From Bacteroidota bacterium (GTDB taxonomy: Bacteria; Bacteroidota; Bacteroidia; Chitinophagales; UBA10324): a stretch of 42,235 bases of DNA. Every line of letters begins with the position of its first letter. The first letter of the stretch is position 1. Below the pieces are notes generated by a model. It made no database searches, was not told the DNA's origin, and saw only the letters and a list, made by a program, of their open reading frames with translations. The stretch is from the NCBI GenBank assembly GCA_018267315.1, contig JAFDYS010000047.1, positions 178 through 42,412 of the forward strand, given 5' to 3'. The translations under genes and the position numbers were made by a program. Shown one piece after another: positions 27,733 to 35,684 of the stretch.

Positions 27733-30136
27733 ATGACGGCCTATCAGCAATTCCTTCAAAAAGTTTCCGGAATGGAAGCGGCACTGCCTTCCTTTACTGA
27801 TATGCGAAGGAAGGTGGATACGCTCAATATCCTCTCGCGCGGGCTTTTCGTGTATGAAGTGGATCGTTCATTACGCTATGCTTATGAGGCCAGAAACCTG
27901 GCGAAGCAAATCGGTTACGAATCAGGTGAAGCCGATGCCTATGTGAGTGAAGCCATGGGCTGCCGCATCCGTTCGGATTTCAGAAAGTCAAAACAATTGG
28001 CCAGAGAAGCCCTTGCCATTTTCGAGCGGCTTGATCATAAATCAGGGCAGGCCGATGCGCTCAACAACATTGCTTTCATGGAGCTCAACATGGAAGAGTT
28101 TGAGAGTGCGATGCGCCACGGGCTTAAGGCCCTCACGCTGGCGCATGAAGGTGATGAAAAAGAAACGCTGGCTTTCTCATTACTGGTAAACGGCATGCTG
28201 CATGAATTACTCGGCGATTACCCGCGCGCTTTGGAGCACCATCTCGCATCGCTGGCACTCTGCCAGGAGATGCAGGATCATGCGGGTATGGGCGCGGCGC
28301 TCATCAACATCGGCATCATCAACCGCAAGACCGGTGAACCCGGAAAGGCGCGCAAACATTTTGAAGAAGCCATGGAGTTGTATGAGGATCTCAACATGCA
28401 ATTCATGGTGGCATCAGCGGGTTTCAATCTTGGCAGAGTTTCTCTGGAAGCCGGCGACTATCAGAATGCCCTGCAGTTCTTCCGGCGCAGTCTGGAGATC
28501 CAGCGCAATATGAGTCATGCGCAGGGGCAGGGCGCGTGTTTCCTAGGCATTGGTACAGCGCTGCAGAAGCTCGGAGATTTTGCGGGCGCTGAAGAAAACA
28601 TCAGGCAGGGCATTGAAGCGGCGCGTGCCTTCGGCAGAAAAAATTCAGAGTGCAAAGGACAGATGCAGCTGGCCGACTGCTACCTTGATCAGAAGCGGGA
28701 GCATGAAGCCGTCGAAATCCTCGAAGAGGTTCATCACGAAGCCGAGATCTACGGCATCAAGGAAATCAGGCACCAGGTATTGATGATGCTCTCCAAAGCG
28801 TACGAGATGCGCAGCGATTTCCGCAAAGCGTTTTCATTCTACAAAGAAGCGAGCACCCTGCATGATGAACTCATCAATGAAGAGATCATGCTCAAGATGA
28901 AAGGCCTCATGGCACTGCAGGATGTCGAGAAAGCGAAACGGGAAAGAGAGATTGCCCTGAGGGAGAAAGAGCAGGCGCAGCAATCGGAAAAGTTCAAAGA
29001 GCAGTTTTTGGCCAACATGAGTCATGAGATACGCACACCGATGAATGCCATCGTAGGACTCACGGGACTGCTGGAGAAAACGAAGATGAACACGCTGCAG
29101 GAGAAATATGTGAAAGCCATTCACCAGTCGGCGGACAGCTTGCTCGGTATCATTTCGGAGATACTCGACTTTCTCCAAAATTGAATCCGGACAGATTCAA
29201 CTGGAGCACATTAATTTCTCGGTAACGGATTGCATGAAGGAGGTGCTTACCTCACTGAAGAATCTCGCCGATGAAAAATCGCTCGCCTTCACCTGCACGG
29301 TGGATGCGCGCATTCCCGGTACGATCAACGGCGATCCCTTCCGGTTGAAGCAGATTCTCATCAACCTCGCCGGAAACGGCATCAAGTTTACCGATCGCGG
29401 CAGCGTGACGATGCACGCCACATTAAAAGAAACGGATGACGGGCGCACGGCTGTTCAATTCAGCGTGAGTGATACGGGCATCGGCATTCCGCAGGACAAG
29501 CTGCAGGATGTTTTCAAAAGTTTTGTGCAGGCCAGTTCCAGCACCACGCGGCAATACGGCGGTACGGGACTCGGACTTTCCATTTCCAAACAACTGGTGG
29601 AGTTGCAGGGCGGAAATATAAGCGTGCAGAGCATGCCCGGCGAAGGCACCACGTTCACTTTTGAAATTCCGTATCACGCTGCCGTTGAAACATCACCGGA
29701 AGAAGCGGCATCTTCTCATGCCGCATTACCGCGGGGATTGCGTGTGCTGGTAGTAGAAGACAATAAGTTCAACCAGATGGTGGCGGTGGATTCACTGCAG
29801 CAGCTTGCGGAGCATGCCGAGGTGGAGCTGGCCGAAAACGGAAAAGCCGCCATGGACAAACTCGCCGCCAAAGAATTTGACCTCATCCTGCTCGATCTGC
29901 AGATGCCCGTGATGGACGGCTATGAAACGATACGCTCCATCCGGGAACACGGCAGAAACGGAGTGAAACGCATACCGGTGATCGCACTCACGGCTAATGC
30001 CACCAACACCGAGAAGGAAAAATGCCTGCAGGCAGGAATGAACGGTTATATCTCCAAACCATTCCGGATGGAGGAGCTGATGAAGCAGATACAGCAGGTA
30101 TTAACAGCGGTTGCTCGAAGGGATGAAGTTCAATGA
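27733..30136 (+). pseudogene. TPR hybrid histidine kinase split by a one-base frameshift
   Basis: Two open frames together encode one protein of about 800 residues. The first, ATG 27733 to TGA 29184, has TPR-type repeats (about residues 60-370 from that ATG), a coiled-coil linker rich in K/R/E, and the phospho-acceptor domain with FLANMSHEIRTPMNAIVG (His431). The second carries the ATPase domain (DPFRLKQILINLAGNGIKFT, SDTGIGIP, YGGTGLGLS) and a receiver domain with LLDLQMPVMDG. The frame is restored if one T of TTT at 29170-29172 is removed: DF is then followed by SKIESGQIQLEHINFS. The total length less one base is divisible by three. A sequencing error, a true mutation or slippage are all possible. 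Confidence 0.85.
29173..30136 (+). CDS. Downstream frame of the split kinase: ATPase plus receiver domain
   Basis: This stretch continues the split kinase in the frame one base ahead. The first in-frame ATG is at 29234 (MKEVLTSLKNLADEK), so a separate 300-residue product is conceivable. It would contain the HATPase domain with N box NLAGNGIKF, G boxes DTGIGIP and GGTGLGLS, and a receiver domain with phospho-acceptor Asp221 counted from that ATG. It lacks the dimerisation/phosphoacceptor helix, so alone it could not autophosphorylate in the normal way. Confidence 0.55.
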
Positions 30137-30149
30137 TCAAAAAGAACCT

Positions 30150-30641
30150 TCACTCCTTCTCCTTCACCACCTTGAACGTGCTTATTTCCCCTCCGGTTGA
30201 GCATTTGATTAGGTAAAGGCCTTCCGGATACAGTGACATATTGATTTCAACGGTAGTCTTATGGTCTGCATCCAGTAGCCCGCAACGCTGACCTATTAAG
30301 TTGAAAATCTCTACGCGAAATTGCTCGGCGTTTTTAACAGTAATCTTTGTTTTGCTTTGAACCGGATTAGGATAAACGGTGAAAGTTGGCTTGGGTAATG
30401 CCGTAGATGCTGCAGGTTGAGGGTCATCTTCAAATTTCAGGAATGTAACTGTGCCTCCGTCTTTTGTTTTGGAGACTTGTACGGAATATGAACGCTCCGG
30501 CACTGGCTCATTCGAGTTTACCGTTACAAACTCACCAACAGTCTTCCTTAACTCTTTCGCGCTTCTTGCAGTTGATGATGACTGAGCAAATAGAGAATTT
30601 GAAATTATTAGAAGAACAACGAGCGAGATAAGAATTTTCAT
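30150..30641 (-). CDS. Small T9SS cargo protein with type A sorting domain
   Basis: A 163-residue exported protein. The signal peptide covers residues 1-19 (KILISLVVLLIISNSLFAQ). The mature part before the sorting domain is only about 70 residues, with SAKELRKTVGEFVTVN and YSVQVSKTKDGGTVTFLKF. The C-terminus from FTVYPNPVQSKTKITV to EGLYLIKCSTGG is a type A sorting domain. No function can be assigned. It lies 10 bases beyond the stop of the larger cargo gene to its right and is probably co-transcribed with it. Confidence 0.8.
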   Translation of the reverse strand: MKILISLVVLLIISNSLFAQSSSTARSAKELRKTVGEFVTVNSNEPVPERSYSVQVSKTKDGGTVTFLKFEDDPQPAASTALPKPTFTVYPNPVQSKTKITVKNAEQFRVEIFNLIGQRCGLLDADHKTTVEINMSLYPEGLYLIKCSTGGEISTFKVVKEKE

Positions 30642-30651
30642 AACAAGTGAA

Positions 30652-32187
30652 TTATTGAATTACAATTTTTGCCGTGCCGATGATTTGATTTCCCTGTTTG
30701 AGTTGAAGCAAGTACATGCCGTTGGGCAAACCTTCTCGTGATAGTTCAATGTTCGACTTGCCCGCAACGTTACTACTTCTAAGCAGTTTACCTGATAAAT
30801 CAAACAATGAAAGTGCAGCCAATCTTGCGTTACCGGACTGAGGAATCAAAACCGCAGTATGATCAGAAAAAGGATTGGGGTTAATTTGCATTTTAACAAT
30901 TTCTTGTATAGAATGAACAATGCCAGTTGCTAACGAATATTTTAACAGCGTAACATCATTTGAAGTTGACTCGCTGGCACTCCATGCTAAAACAAAAATG
31001 TTGTCCAATGTATCCATGGCCAATTGAACCGGAGCCTGCCACTTATAAGCTGAATCCTCATATCTCGTTTCCCACAGAAATTCCCCATCTCCTGAGTACT
31101 TTAATAGCGAGATTAGGTCCGCACCAATATTGTCCTCGTAAACGGAACAAGCAAAAAATATACTTCCATCATCACCCTGCAAAATATTCCCAAGGCGCCT
31201 TATTGAGGCAGAGTCAATGTAGTTAATCCAAATCAGGTCCCCCGAAGAGCTATATTGAGCAAGATAATATTGTGTCTTATTGTCAATAAATCCATGACCG
31301 GCTCGTGTAATATTTCCGTTGGGGTGAATTATCAAGCCGTGATTGCCAGCGGCGGAGGATTCAATGATCCTATCCCAGATCAAATTTCCTAAAGAATCAA
31401 ATTTTGCAAGAGCTGTTCCCTGGCTTCCTTGATCCAGTCTGCACAAAATATACAGGTTACACGAGTCATCAATCACAGCGTAATCAGGAATATCCCAATC
31501 ATTTGAAGGACTGTAGCGAACATCCCAAAGGAATACGCCGTTAGCATTGAATTTCTTGATGAACACATCTACATCGCCTTCTTTCAAGCCATAACCAATG
31601 ATGTAAGCATTACCATCAGGATCAAGAAGGACCTGCGAGGGATAAGCGTTATTGCCAACAATGGATGTATCGTTTCTAACTGCAAAGTCTTCAGCTCCTG
31701 ATGAATCATATGCAATCAAAACCACCGCGTCGTCATAAAATGTAGCATAAATTTTTCCCGAGAATATTGAAGCAATTGATTTGCAATCTAGTCCGCCAGT
31801 ATCCTCCCATAAAGTTCCTCCAGATTTATCGATCTTAACAAGATAACCTTCTGTCAGCCAATCACCACATAAATAACCGTTGCCAATTGAATCTAATATT
31901 GCATCTTCAATGAACTCATATTCATTCGATGCTATCCATTCATCAGTCCAATCAATTGACCCAAAAGGATCAATTCGGAGGTAATAAAAATTCTGCTCAT
32001 TAAAATCATGAAGTGAGTTAATGGCTAGATAGGAATGCCCGCTGGGATCCAGCATAAGCTTAACCGGGACTTCTGCGTCCGCGTCGAAGTCAAGATTTAT
32101 CGCCCAACTAAGAGAAGGTTGAGATGAAGCATCTTGAAAATGATTCAACATTATTACCATAAAAAGAACAAATTGTTTATTGCCCAT
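30652..32187 (-). CDS. T9SS cargo protein, beta-propeller-like
   Basis: A 511-residue secreted protein starting at ATG 32187, where GNKQFVLFMVIMLNHFQDASS is a signal peptide. The body has recurrent blade-like segments such as NAYIIGYGLKEGDVDVFIKK, NLYILCRLDQGSQG and SIFFACSVYEDN, of the sort that recount events along a propeller (SBBP-like). The last 75 residues, from INPNPFSDHTAVLI to TAKIVIQ, form a type A sorting domain. Its sequence is more A/T-rich than the neighbours, hinting at different ancestry. It precedes the small cargo gene in a leftward pair. Confidence 0.8.
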   Translation of the reverse strand: MGNKQFVLFMVIMLNHFQDASSQPSLSWAINLDFDADAEVPVKLMLDPSGHSYLAINSLHDFNEQNFYYLRIDPFGSIDWTDEWIASNEYEFIEDAILDSIGNGYLCGDWLTEGYLVKIDKSGGTLWEDTGGLDCKSIASIFSGKIYATFYDDAVVLIAYDSSGAEDFAVRNDTSIVGNNAYPSQVLLDPDGNAYIIGYGLKEGDVDVFIKKFNANGVFLWDVRYSPSNDWDIPDYAVIDDSCNLYILCRLDQGSQGTALAKFDSLGNLIWDRIIESSAAGNHGLIIHPNGNITRAGHGFIDNKTQYYLAQYSSSGDLIWINYIDSASIRRLGNILQGDDGSIFFACSVYEDNIGADLISLLKYSGDGEFLWETRYEDSAYKWQAPVQLAMDTLDNIFVLAWSASESTSNDVTLLKYSLATGIVHSIQEIVKMQINPNPFSDHTAVLIPQSGNARLAALSLFDLSGKLLRSSNVAGKSNIELSREGLPNGMYLLQLKQGNQIIGTAKIVIQ

Positions 32188-32298
32188 CCTTATATACATC
32201 TATTTGATAATTAAGAGTACTGCTGCTGTAATCCTTTATACCACCCCTAATTTGGGCAGTCAAAAATTTGAATTCAAAATTGTCAACATCCGGATTTT

Positions 32299-32334
32299 CT
32301 CCCCCCGCACAGTCTCCCGAAGGGGACTGGGCGG
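32299..32334. repeat. REP-like hairpin, left copy (downstream of the RAYT gene)
   Basis: This 36-base element is the inverted counterpart of 32961-32996, with 35 of 36 positions identical. Within it, 32305-32334 folds into a 13-pair imperfect hairpin with one mismatch, one G-T pair and a CGAA loop. It begins 18 bases after the RAYT stop codon at 32352. Confidence 0.85.
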
Positions 32335-32351
32335 CTTAGCAATGATTGTTT

Positions 32352-32918
32352 TTATCTCCATACATCATCATAGTGTGTCACGTTATAAATCCCCTGCACA
32401 CCGGTTTCATAGAATTTGGCACTTGAGTGAAGATAGTCAGTAAAATCCTCTGCCAAATTCCATTTACCAGAAACAGGATTGTGATGCAGGTAATCAAGCT
32501 TCTGCAACAGCATTTCTTCATTGATGATTTCTTTCTCATTAAATGAATCTTTAAAAACATGATGCCGCTTTCCGGATCGGCGGTCAAATGGTTTCACATC
32601 TTCAGCGAGGATTTTCAAAATATCCTCATGTTTCGCTGCTTTCAATCGTTCCACTATTTCATACGCCATAAATCTCTTTCCCGTGCCTATTCGTTTGTTC
32701 AATGAGTGTTTGTCCCATGGTGTATGAATGAGTAAGTGAAGGTGATTGGGCATAATGACGTACCCCTGAATGGGGTAATTCTCCTTCACCATAATGTCAA
32801 ACCACTTGTAAATCTGATCATAAAAATTGGTGATTGAAAATAAATTCAGCCAGCGATTGCAGGTGAAGGTGCAGAAGTAAGAGGTGTTGGGTTGGTGCTG
32901 TTCTGTTTTGACAGACAT
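32352..32918 (-). CDS. REP-associated tyrosine transposase (RAYT, TnpA_REP / IS200-like)
   Basis: A 188-residue single-strand DNA nuclease of the Y1 HUH family. The metal-binding motif is HLH in YVIMPNHLHLLIH (His59 and His61), and the likely nucleophile is Tyr143 in LLQKLDYLHHNPV. SYFCTFTCNRWLNLF and FKDSFNEKEIINEE complete the fold. Stand-alone RAYTs act on REP-type hairpins rather than on IS ends. Here such hairpins flank the gene: left copy 32299-32334, right copy 32961-32996, in inverted orientation. The gene is short compared with some RAYTs but appears intact. Full IS200/IS605 is unlikely because there is no TnpB and no IS-type ends. Confidence 0.9.
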   Translation of the reverse strand: MSVKTEQHQPNTSYFCTFTCNRWLNLFSITNFYDQIYKWFDIMVKENYPIQGYVIMPNHLHLLIHTPWDKHSLNKRIGTGKRFMAYEIVERLKAAKHEDILKILAEDVKPFDRRSGKRHHVFKDSFNEKEIINEEMLLQKLDYLHHNPVSGKWNLAEDFTDYLHSSAKFYETGVQGIYNVTHYDDVWR

Positions 32919-32960
32919 GAATCAAATATATCGACGAACTTCGAGCATGACCTCATACAT

Positions 32961-32996
32961 CCGCCCAGTCCCCTTCGGGAGACTGTGCCGGGGGAG
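32961..32996. repeat. REP-like hairpin, right copy (upstream of the RAYT gene)
   Basis: The reverse complement of the left copy with one difference. It centres on the palindrome CCCTTCGGGA. It ends in GGGGGAG followed by TAGG, so GTAG occurs at 32996-32999, but on this strand it is 3' of the hairpin. It lies 43 bases upstream of the RAYT start, so it may also affect expression. Confidence 0.85.
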
Positions 32997-33122
32997 TAGG
33001 TTGATGTTCCGAAGGAAGTTGGAAGAAATCTGTCCAACTATGACGAATAATAACTTAGGGGATGATTAATGTCAGCTCACAAATCTTAATCAGATGAGCT
33101 ACATTATGTCGCTGTTAAACAC

Positions 33123-34355
33123 TCACTCCAGATCCGTACTCAGCTTAAACCGGGCAATGCGGTTATTTCCTTTATCGGCCACATAAACTGTCTTCTTGAA
33201 GTAACAGACACCGCTAGGCTCTATAAACTGAAAAGGTCCGCTGCCTTCACCGCCGAATGAGGCAAGGATTTGTTTGGTCAACGAACTGTTCGGCGGCGGA
33301 TTCACGCCTTCAAATCCTGCCTGCGTGAATTGATAGAGTGAATCGCGCTCACTGTCCACGATGAAAACATATCCGGTCGCATCGGGCGCAATGAATACAT
33401 CTGCCGGTGAAGAAAACCGGTTCGGGGTATAGAGGAATCCTGAAGCTTTCGTGGTATCGAAGTTTAGCAGTTTGTCATTCTGCACATACGTAACACCCGC
33501 ATCGGGATCATATGCTTCCACAATCCACAGCGCTTTGTATTGCGCTGCGGCATCGTTCTGCAGTAAAAGAAAATCATGCGAGTTGCTGATGCCGAAGGTC
33601 TGCTGCGGCGGTGCGGCGAACGAGGCGATGCTACTCACGTTGATGCACGACTTCAGACTGGAAACCGTCGGACTCAATCCGTTGGTGTAACCCGTGTTCA
33701 CTCCGTTTTCATCGAAGATGAGAATGGTATTGTCCGGTCGTGCCACAGAGGCGAGACTGTTGTTGGGTCCCTTGCGGGAAAGGTAGAGTGTGTTGTCAGC
33801 CAATGTGGCCAGCCCGGTGAACTCCACTGCTTCATCACCGGCGCCGCGGAAGGCCGTGTTGTTTCTTGTGATGTCACAGAACGGTTGAATGAGCGTATCA
33901 ATGATCACCGGTTCATCAGCCGTGGAAGCATTGATGATGTGATACACCGCAGCGAGATTATAAGTCACGCCACCGATTTCCCTGTTCACTCTTCCCGTTA
34001 CATACGTATGCAGTCGGCGGTCCTGGATCACATCGGTTGCGCCGGGAATGGCTATGGTGCGCTGCTTCGCTCCCTTCTGATCAAAAATCTCCAAACCGTT
34101 ATCATCCACCACGTACACCATCTCATCATAACCCACATACACATCCACGGGATTCGGCACATACCAATAGGGTTGCACGGGCACGTAGCCCACTTCATTC
34201 GGCACGAGATCGGGATCAATGGCGCCCTGCTCGAAAACCTGCCGCGTGGAATCATCTTCTTTACTACCAAGCAGAAAATCACAACCTGAAATTAAAAGAC
34301 TCAGCATAGAAAAAACCATGCAGGAAACCATGGATATGCTTGCTGTGTTTCTCAT
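33123..34355 (-). CDS. NHL/beta-propeller lipoprotein
   Basis: A 410-residue lipoprotein. The start at ATG 34355 gives RNTASISMVSCMVFSMLSLL with a lipobox LISGC (Cys25). The mature part has propeller-like repeats: YVGYDEMVYVVDDNGLEIFD, TLYLSRKGPNNSLASVARPD, DVFIAPDATGYVFIVDSERDS and GVCYFKKTVYVADKGNNRIARF, the last of typical NHL form. No catalytic motif was seen. The frame extends 15 codons upstream, but the lipobox is best placed from 34355. It is downstream of the PorV-like gene by 100 bases in the same direction. Confidence 0.75.
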   Translation of the reverse strand: MRNTASISMVSCMVFSMLSLLISGCDFLLGSKEDDSTRQVFEQGAIDPDLVPNEVGYVPVQPYWYVPNPVDVYVGYDEMVYVVDDNGLEIFDQKGAKQRTIAIPGATDVIQDRRLHTYVTGRVNREIGGVTYNLAAVYHIINASTADEPVIIDTLIQPFCDITRNNTAFRGAGDEAVEFTGLATLADNTLYLSRKGPNNSLASVARPDNTILIFDENGVNTGYTNGLSPTVSSLKSCINVSSIASFAAPPQQTFGISNSHDFLLLQNDAAAQYKALWIVEAYDPDAGVTYVQNDKLLNFDTTKASGFLYTPNRFSSPADVFIAPDATGYVFIVDSERDSLYQFTQAGFEGVNPPPNSSLTKQILASFGGEGSGPFQFIEPSGVCYFKKTVYVADKGNNRIARFKLSTDLE

Positions 34356-34403
34356 TTGTCTCAGTGACCTATCGTTCTCCGATTTCCTGTGACTAAACAT
34401 TGT

Positions 34404-34430
34404 CTCTGCGTCCTTTGCGCCTTCGCGCGA
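34404..34430. repeat. Possible dispersed repeat with GCG/TTTGCG units
   Basis: CTCTGCGTCCTTTGCGCC followed by TTCGCGCGA lies between two leftward genes. Sequences of the form GCGTCTTTGCG / GCGTCCTTTGCG recur as dispersed elements in many environmental Bacteroidota genomes, by recollection. A second copy was not found in this window. Confidence 0.35.
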
Positions 34431-34455
34431 ATCAATTCTTTCCGAGTATAATCAT

Positions 34456-35493
34456 TTAAAGAAAACTGATTCCAAAAGTAATCCGGTGAACGGTTCCCAG
34501 TTTGCTCTTGTCCTGAAATCCGTAATCAAGTTGCAGCAAACCGAAGTTGCGTTTGAAGCGAAGTCCGAATCCGAAGTTTGGTATTCCTGTTTCATCCAGT
34601 CCGAATTCATAGCCGGCCCGCGCATAGAGCAACTGCTTCCACGCATATTCGGCGCCGAGGCCGTACGTCTCGTTGTTATCCGTCGGGTGATTCAACTGCC
34701 CCGCAATCGACAGCAGGTGATCGGTTTTCTTCAGCGCATCCCAGGCGATGCCGATGCGGAACACGGCCGGCACGGCGATCTTTTCAAAGTCACTCACGGT
34801 GTCAACGGCACCACCAACAGAGAAAACTTCCACCGCTCCTGACGGCTCGGTGTTGAATCCGAAATTGGAAACGCCGACGGCGAAGCGCGTATTCGCTTTT
34901 CCCACTTCATACTGAAATCCGAAATCAATCACGGCCGTGCCCGCATGCACATCGGCATAACTCTCGCGCACATATTTCCCCGTCACACCAAAACTGAAAT
35001 TCTCCGTGAGAATTCGCGCCAGCGAAAGCCCCACAGCGAGATTGTTGGCCACAAACGTTTGCCCCGTGCCGAAGGGTTGAAACTCCGTGGTGACCGGCAT
35101 CTCACCGGTGGTGAGTGTTTCGAAGCTGGCGCCGATGAAGGTTTGCTTGCTCAGCGGAACCACAGCGCCGGCGAAGCTGAGATTCACATCGGCATAGTAC
35201 AGCGTTTGACTGAATTGCAGATGCAGCTTCTGCGTGTCCACCTTCGTGATGCCTGCGGGATTCCAGAAGAGAGCGGCCACATCATTCGTGTTTGCGATGA
35301 TGGACTCCCCTACGCCCACCGAGCGCGCATCGGGGGCGATCTTGAGAAACTGAAAACCCGTAGTGCCCGTACGGCTGCCGCCGAAGGATGGCAGCAACTG
35401 CGCTGATGCGGTTGAAGCCAGCAGCAACGAAAGCAGGAGGGCAGCGGAAATTTTCACTGCGGGACAAGATAGAGTTTCCGGATGGCTGTGCAA
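34456..35493 (-). CDS. PorV/PorQ-family outer-membrane protein
   Basis: A 345-residue beta-barrel protein of the PorV/PorQ (UPF0164-like) type. The signal region is VKISAALLLSLLLASTASAQ; a GTG at 35457 would begin there, whereas the ATG at 35493 adds 12 residues. Then come GTTGFQFLKIAPDARSVGVGESIIANTNDVAALFWNPAGI, which is characteristic of the family, and regular amphipathic strands to the C-terminal FGISFL. PorV works in T9SS as shuttle between translocon and attachment complex; members of this family also occur outside T9SS operons, so the exact role is open. It is the first gene of a leftward pair with the NHL lipoprotein and divergent from a T9SS cargo gene. Confidence 0.85.
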   Translation of the reverse strand: MHSHPETLSCPAVKISAALLLSLLLASTASAQLLPSFGGSRTGTTGFQFLKIAPDARSVGVGESIIANTNDVAALFWNPAGITKVDTQKLHLQFSQTLYYADVNLSFAGAVVPLSKQTFIGASFETLTTGEMPVTTEFQPFGTGQTFVANNLAVGLSLARILTENFSFGVTGKYVRESYADVHAGTAVIDFGFQYEVGKANTRFAVGVSNFGFNTEPSGAVEVFSVGGAVDTVSDFEKIAVPAVFRIGIAWDALKKTDHLLSIAGQLNHPTDNNETYGLGAEYAWKQLLYARAGYEFGLDETGIPNFGFGLRFKRNFGLLQLDYGFQDKSKLGTVHRITFGISFL

Positions 35494-35545
35494 CGATTAC
35501 AATGAAGGTGAAGTAAGAAGTTGTTGATAGTTTTTACTCGTGGCC

Positions 35546-35593
35546 GGTGTCCGCACCGATTACCTGTGCAAGGTTGGTGCGGACACCAACCTT
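35546..35593. repeat. Two mutually exclusive hairpins in a divergent promoter region
   Basis: GGTGTCCGCACC (35546-35557) pairs perfectly with GGTGCGGACACC (35576-35587). The latter overlaps a second pair, AAGGTTGGTG (35570-35579) with CACCAACCTT (35584-35593). Only one of the two stems can form at a time. The element lies between the PorV-like gene and a rightward cargo gene and may be a dispersed repeat or a leader of the PorV-like gene. Confidence 0.65.
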
Positions 35594-35634
35594 GGGTGAA
35601 TTTCTTTCAAAGATTTCCCAACGCGAATTTTGAT

Positions 35635-35642
35635 TAGATTTG
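35635..35642 (+). promoter_or_regulatory. Candidate -7 box for the rightward T9SS cargo operon
   Basis: TAGATTTG matches TAnnTTTG exactly, 42 bases before the ATG at 35685. TTTC at 35614-35617 is a weak -33 candidate at 17-base spacing. The paired hairpins at 35546-35593 lie upstream of this box. Confidence 0.45.
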
Positions 35643-35684
35643 TATTACAGTTTCTCCTTCCTTAAGATCTCAACGACGTCGACA

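Noticed and set aside
29165..29190. Programmed ribosomal frameshifting in the histidine kinase
   Set aside because: There is no slippery heptamer followed by a pseudoknot; TTTCTCC is not a known shift site. A plain indel is simpler.
32200..33122. A complete IS200/IS605 insertion sequence
   Set aside because: There is no TnpB gene and the flanking elements are hairpins in inverted orientation, not the subterminal left and right ends of such an IS.
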